64,000 bases of DNA from Fasciolopsis buskii. Lineage: Eukaryota > Platyhelminthes > Trematoda > Plagiorchiida > Fasciolidae. A program made the translations under genes and the position numbers. The stretch is from positions 13,714 through 77,713 of the forward strand of contig LUCM01007432.1 of assembly GCA_008360955.1 (NCBI GenBank), read 5' to 3'. Below the pieces are notes generated by a model. The model was not told where the DNA came from and made no database searches. It worked only from the letters and a program-made list of their open reading frames with translations. Positions 61,986 to 64,000 of this stretch are shown in pieces (the first letter of the stretch is position 1; every line of letters begins with the position of its first letter).

Positions 61986-62075
61986 CCAAAGTGATCTTTC
62001 ACCGAGGTGATGCAAGATGTGATTACGGGCTTCGATAACAATATGCATATGACAGTTGACACATGCGCTATGGTG
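61986..62075 (-). CDS. Internal-exon candidate B, 90 bp, phase 0/0
   Basis: An acceptor with a strong pyrimidine tract (ATATTTCTCTTCTCTAG) and a donor-like CTTTGG/GTAAAA bound 30 open codons (HHSACVNCHMHIVIEARNHI, LHHLGERSLW). It is entered in phase 0, exactly as candidate A upstream leaves. The CVNCHMH cluster could bind metal, but the family is unknown. The implied intron to candidate A is 166 bp. Confidence 0.38.
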
Positions 62076-62241
62076 CTAGAGAAGAGAAATATTGAAAAAA
62101 CACCAAGTTGGGAATTAACCGTGTTCGGTGATTCTGTAGCAACTGCATACATCACTGATATACCGTTGGACAAAAGTTTCTAGTAGGAAGATTTGGATTA
62201 CGTCAAATACAATATGGGTGTAGAAGGGATTATGGTGTTAC

Positions 62242-62439
62242 CTTAACTGATACAACAAAAGTCTTTGTGTTGATGTTTGTTGTCAGGTTTTTGTATGGAC
62301 GTGAGGGTGGGTCCGGAGCGTGAAGCAACCAAAATTGGTCCTCGTTGACGAACAAAGTGGAGGATTGGAAGACCGATTGCTGCAGCTTCCGCAGTGCTTC
62401 AAGATCAGGCGACACTTTGCTCAACCTAGATGTGACCTC
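62242..62439 (-). CDS. Internal-exon candidate A, phase-0 donor
   Basis: Open stretch LSKVSPDLEALRKLQQSVFQ, SSTLFVNEDQFWLLHAPDPP, SRPYKNLTTNINTKTFVVSV, K ending in a donor, AAG/GTAACA, at a codon boundary. The upstream limit is uncertain: in-frame reading is open back to about 62439 and several AG sites are possible. Composition is protein-like and phases agree with candidate B. No family recognised. Confidence 0.38.
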
Positions 62440-62829
62440 GTGACCTTATACTGTCCGAAGTTTGCGTAACATTCACAGGTGTGAATAGTCTGTCAAGATG
62501 TGAAACAACTGCGCTATTAAGATGATAATTGTTATCAGTGCTACCATGCGGGTGTGCTCAACGGATGCGTTTCTAGACAGGCCGCTGTTCGTGCCCGCAT
62601 ACACTGCCACAGGAAATTAAGAATAGAATATAAAACGAGAGCTGCAGAATCAAGGGACTTATGTCTTTCACATGACTGACATACGGGCGGGATTTGGACT
62701 CAGGATGCGGAGCTTGGCTGCGTAGAAGTTATTGTATAGCGCGAGTCATTCTTCGTGCATCTATCATCGCTAGCGTGTCACCTTGAATGGCAGAAATAGG
62801 TATACGCTTTCTTCCACCGTCGCCCTCCT
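62440..62829. other. No gene recognised
   Basis: Lies downstream (in element orientation) of the Penelope-like RT. No GIY-YIG block was found here, so the nuclease end of that element is absent or too decayed. The phrase GGGATTTGGACTCAGGATGC near 62690 is a weak B-box-like sequence. Confidence 0.35.
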
Positions 62830-64000
62830 ATGGACTTCCTATCTGTCTCCAACATTTATCGAATTAAACCATTTGGGAAGCCATTTTTTATGAATACTCT
62901 TCGGACGTCTGCGTTCAGTTCGAAGGACTTCTAATGCATTATTCTTTTGTCTGGCAATCAGATCTATTAAGTCTCTCACATTAAAGTAAAAGCTGTGGAA
63001 GTTATGAATGCCATTCCAAGTGGCTTTCTTGTGTAATGATCGCCGAATTGAGCCCGTCTCTCGCCTACTTGGTGCGTCTAAGAAAGCATTCACTGTTCAG
63101 TCCATCCGTTAGTGAATTCAAATTTTGCGTGAGCGAGCTGAACATATTCAACAGTGGTTAGTTTTAGTCGAGGGTTCGAGTAAACACAAGATATCATCCA
63201 CATAAGCGTTGTATAGGATAGATCGATTGTTTGAAACGACTCGAGTGATGCCACTTCAAGCTTCGACATGAAATTCAGCATAAGCGGACCTAATGGGATC
63301 CATTGCTAGCCCGTCTTTTGATGGTAACATTGATTAAGATTAAATGGACGTTGTAGGTACAAAAAACAGTAGTTTTCAAGTCCATCGGAAGACTGTCGCT
63401 AGCCATTTTCGATTAGTCACAGAGGTACGATTGTACTCCGTGATCGGAAACGTTGGTAAAAAGGGCAGTGACGTTTAAAAGTAAAGCATTCTCGTCCCTT
63501 CATATTTAGTTTCTTTCGCGGAGTCGATAGCTCAATGTTTGTTTCGAGACACGTTTTCTACCTTACTGTCTAACAGGTTCCAGAACCTAGATACCATTTG
63601 GCCACAGCATGGAGGCGAATCGCACATGTCGAATAGCTCAGAGAATACGTTTTTTTATTACTGTTGGTAGCCGTACAAGTATCGGAAACAGTAATTACCG
63701 TAGCGATATTATTCGAATGTATCGAATCTATGACTTTATACCAATGTCTCAGTCGTCAAAGATACAGGCAAATGATTTTACTATCTGCTGCGCTTATATT
63801 TCCTCCCCATTTGCTGCATATATGATTGTCATTCAGAATAGATTCCATATTTCGTATACATAGTCGAACTGTTCAAAGAACTAGCTGCACCTAATCAGTT
63901 TGATACATAGTCTGCATTTTTCGCAGTATTCTAACCGTCATCTTTATGTGGCTTTATAACCACTCCATGTATGCTAAGAACAGGAAGTTCCAGGAGGGCG
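62830..64000 (-). mobile_element. Second Penelope-like retroelement (PLE-2), RT domain, runs off the window
   Basis: Minus-strand blocks in RT order: a possible upstream KPHKDDG-like region (about 63950); NALLLNVTALFTNVS (about 63500-63450), matching the family's SFDVxALFTNVP; IPLGPLMLNFMSKLE (about 63300-63260), matching GSPLGPxxANxFM; the active site AYVDDILCLL (about 63210-63180); AHAKFEFT (about 63135-63110), matching HPxIxFT; NAFLDA, in place of LPFLDV; then GSIRRSLHKKATWNGIHNFH (about 63045-62990). The catalytic VDD is intact, but several stops and frame changes occur. Its GSPLGP and YVDD signatures differ from PLE-1, so it is a separate lineage. Confidence 0.82.

Overview
The window looks like intergenic or intronic DNA from a repeat-rich, AT-rich animal genome. 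No complete host gene can be read. The best guess is a flatworm, probably a digenean fluke. That is an inference from the flatworm-style non-LTR retrotransposons, the two Penelope-like elements, the tRNA-derived SINE and the many (TA)n tracts that border repeats. Nothing suggests a prokaryote: there are no operons, no dense long ORFs and no ribosome-binding sites.

Layout. 0-4 kb: two decayed copies of APE-type non-LTR elements, one on the minus strand (endonuclease plus start of RT, cut by the window edge) and one on the plus strand (end of RT and C-terminal tail), then the first copy of a hairpin-bearing dispersed repeat. 6.7-7.1 kb: a possible LTR-element gag zinc knuckle. 9.1-11.3 kb: hairpin-repeat copy 2, a (TA)n tract and a Penelope-like element with RT and GIY-YIG endonuclease on the minus strand. 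12.0-12.2 kb: a repeat copy with a perfect 29-bp-arm hairpin. 12.2-24.3 kb is mostly unassigned apart from a SINE. 24.3-29.3 kb: an LTR-like repeat, a plus-strand LINE interrupted by a 150-bp insertion with a 14-bp target-site duplication, and a second RT fragment. 31.6-34.2 kb: the longest LINE in the window (minus strand), crossed by a short assembly gap flanked by an exact 40-bp duplication. 34.8-37.7 kb: two SINEs and a perfect 208-bp palindrome related to the 150-bp insertion. 40-51 kb: possible integrase tail, hairpin-repeat copy, possible PHD-like finger, the best SINE copy, a second LTR-like repeat and a Tc1-like transposase remnant. 54-64 kb: more hairpin-repeat copies, several exon-like segments with plausible splice sites, a second (TA)n-associated gap and a second, different Penelope-like RT that runs off the right edge.

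Nearly all coding signal belongs to mobile elements broken by stops and frameshifts. The elements are nested: SINEs, a Penelope-like tail and hairpin repeats sit inside or beside LINEs. Host coding potential is limited to weak exon candidates, the best being a minus-strand pair at 62.4-62.0 kb whose splice phases agree. Assignments to element classes rest on conserved protein motifs read by eye; no database search was possible.
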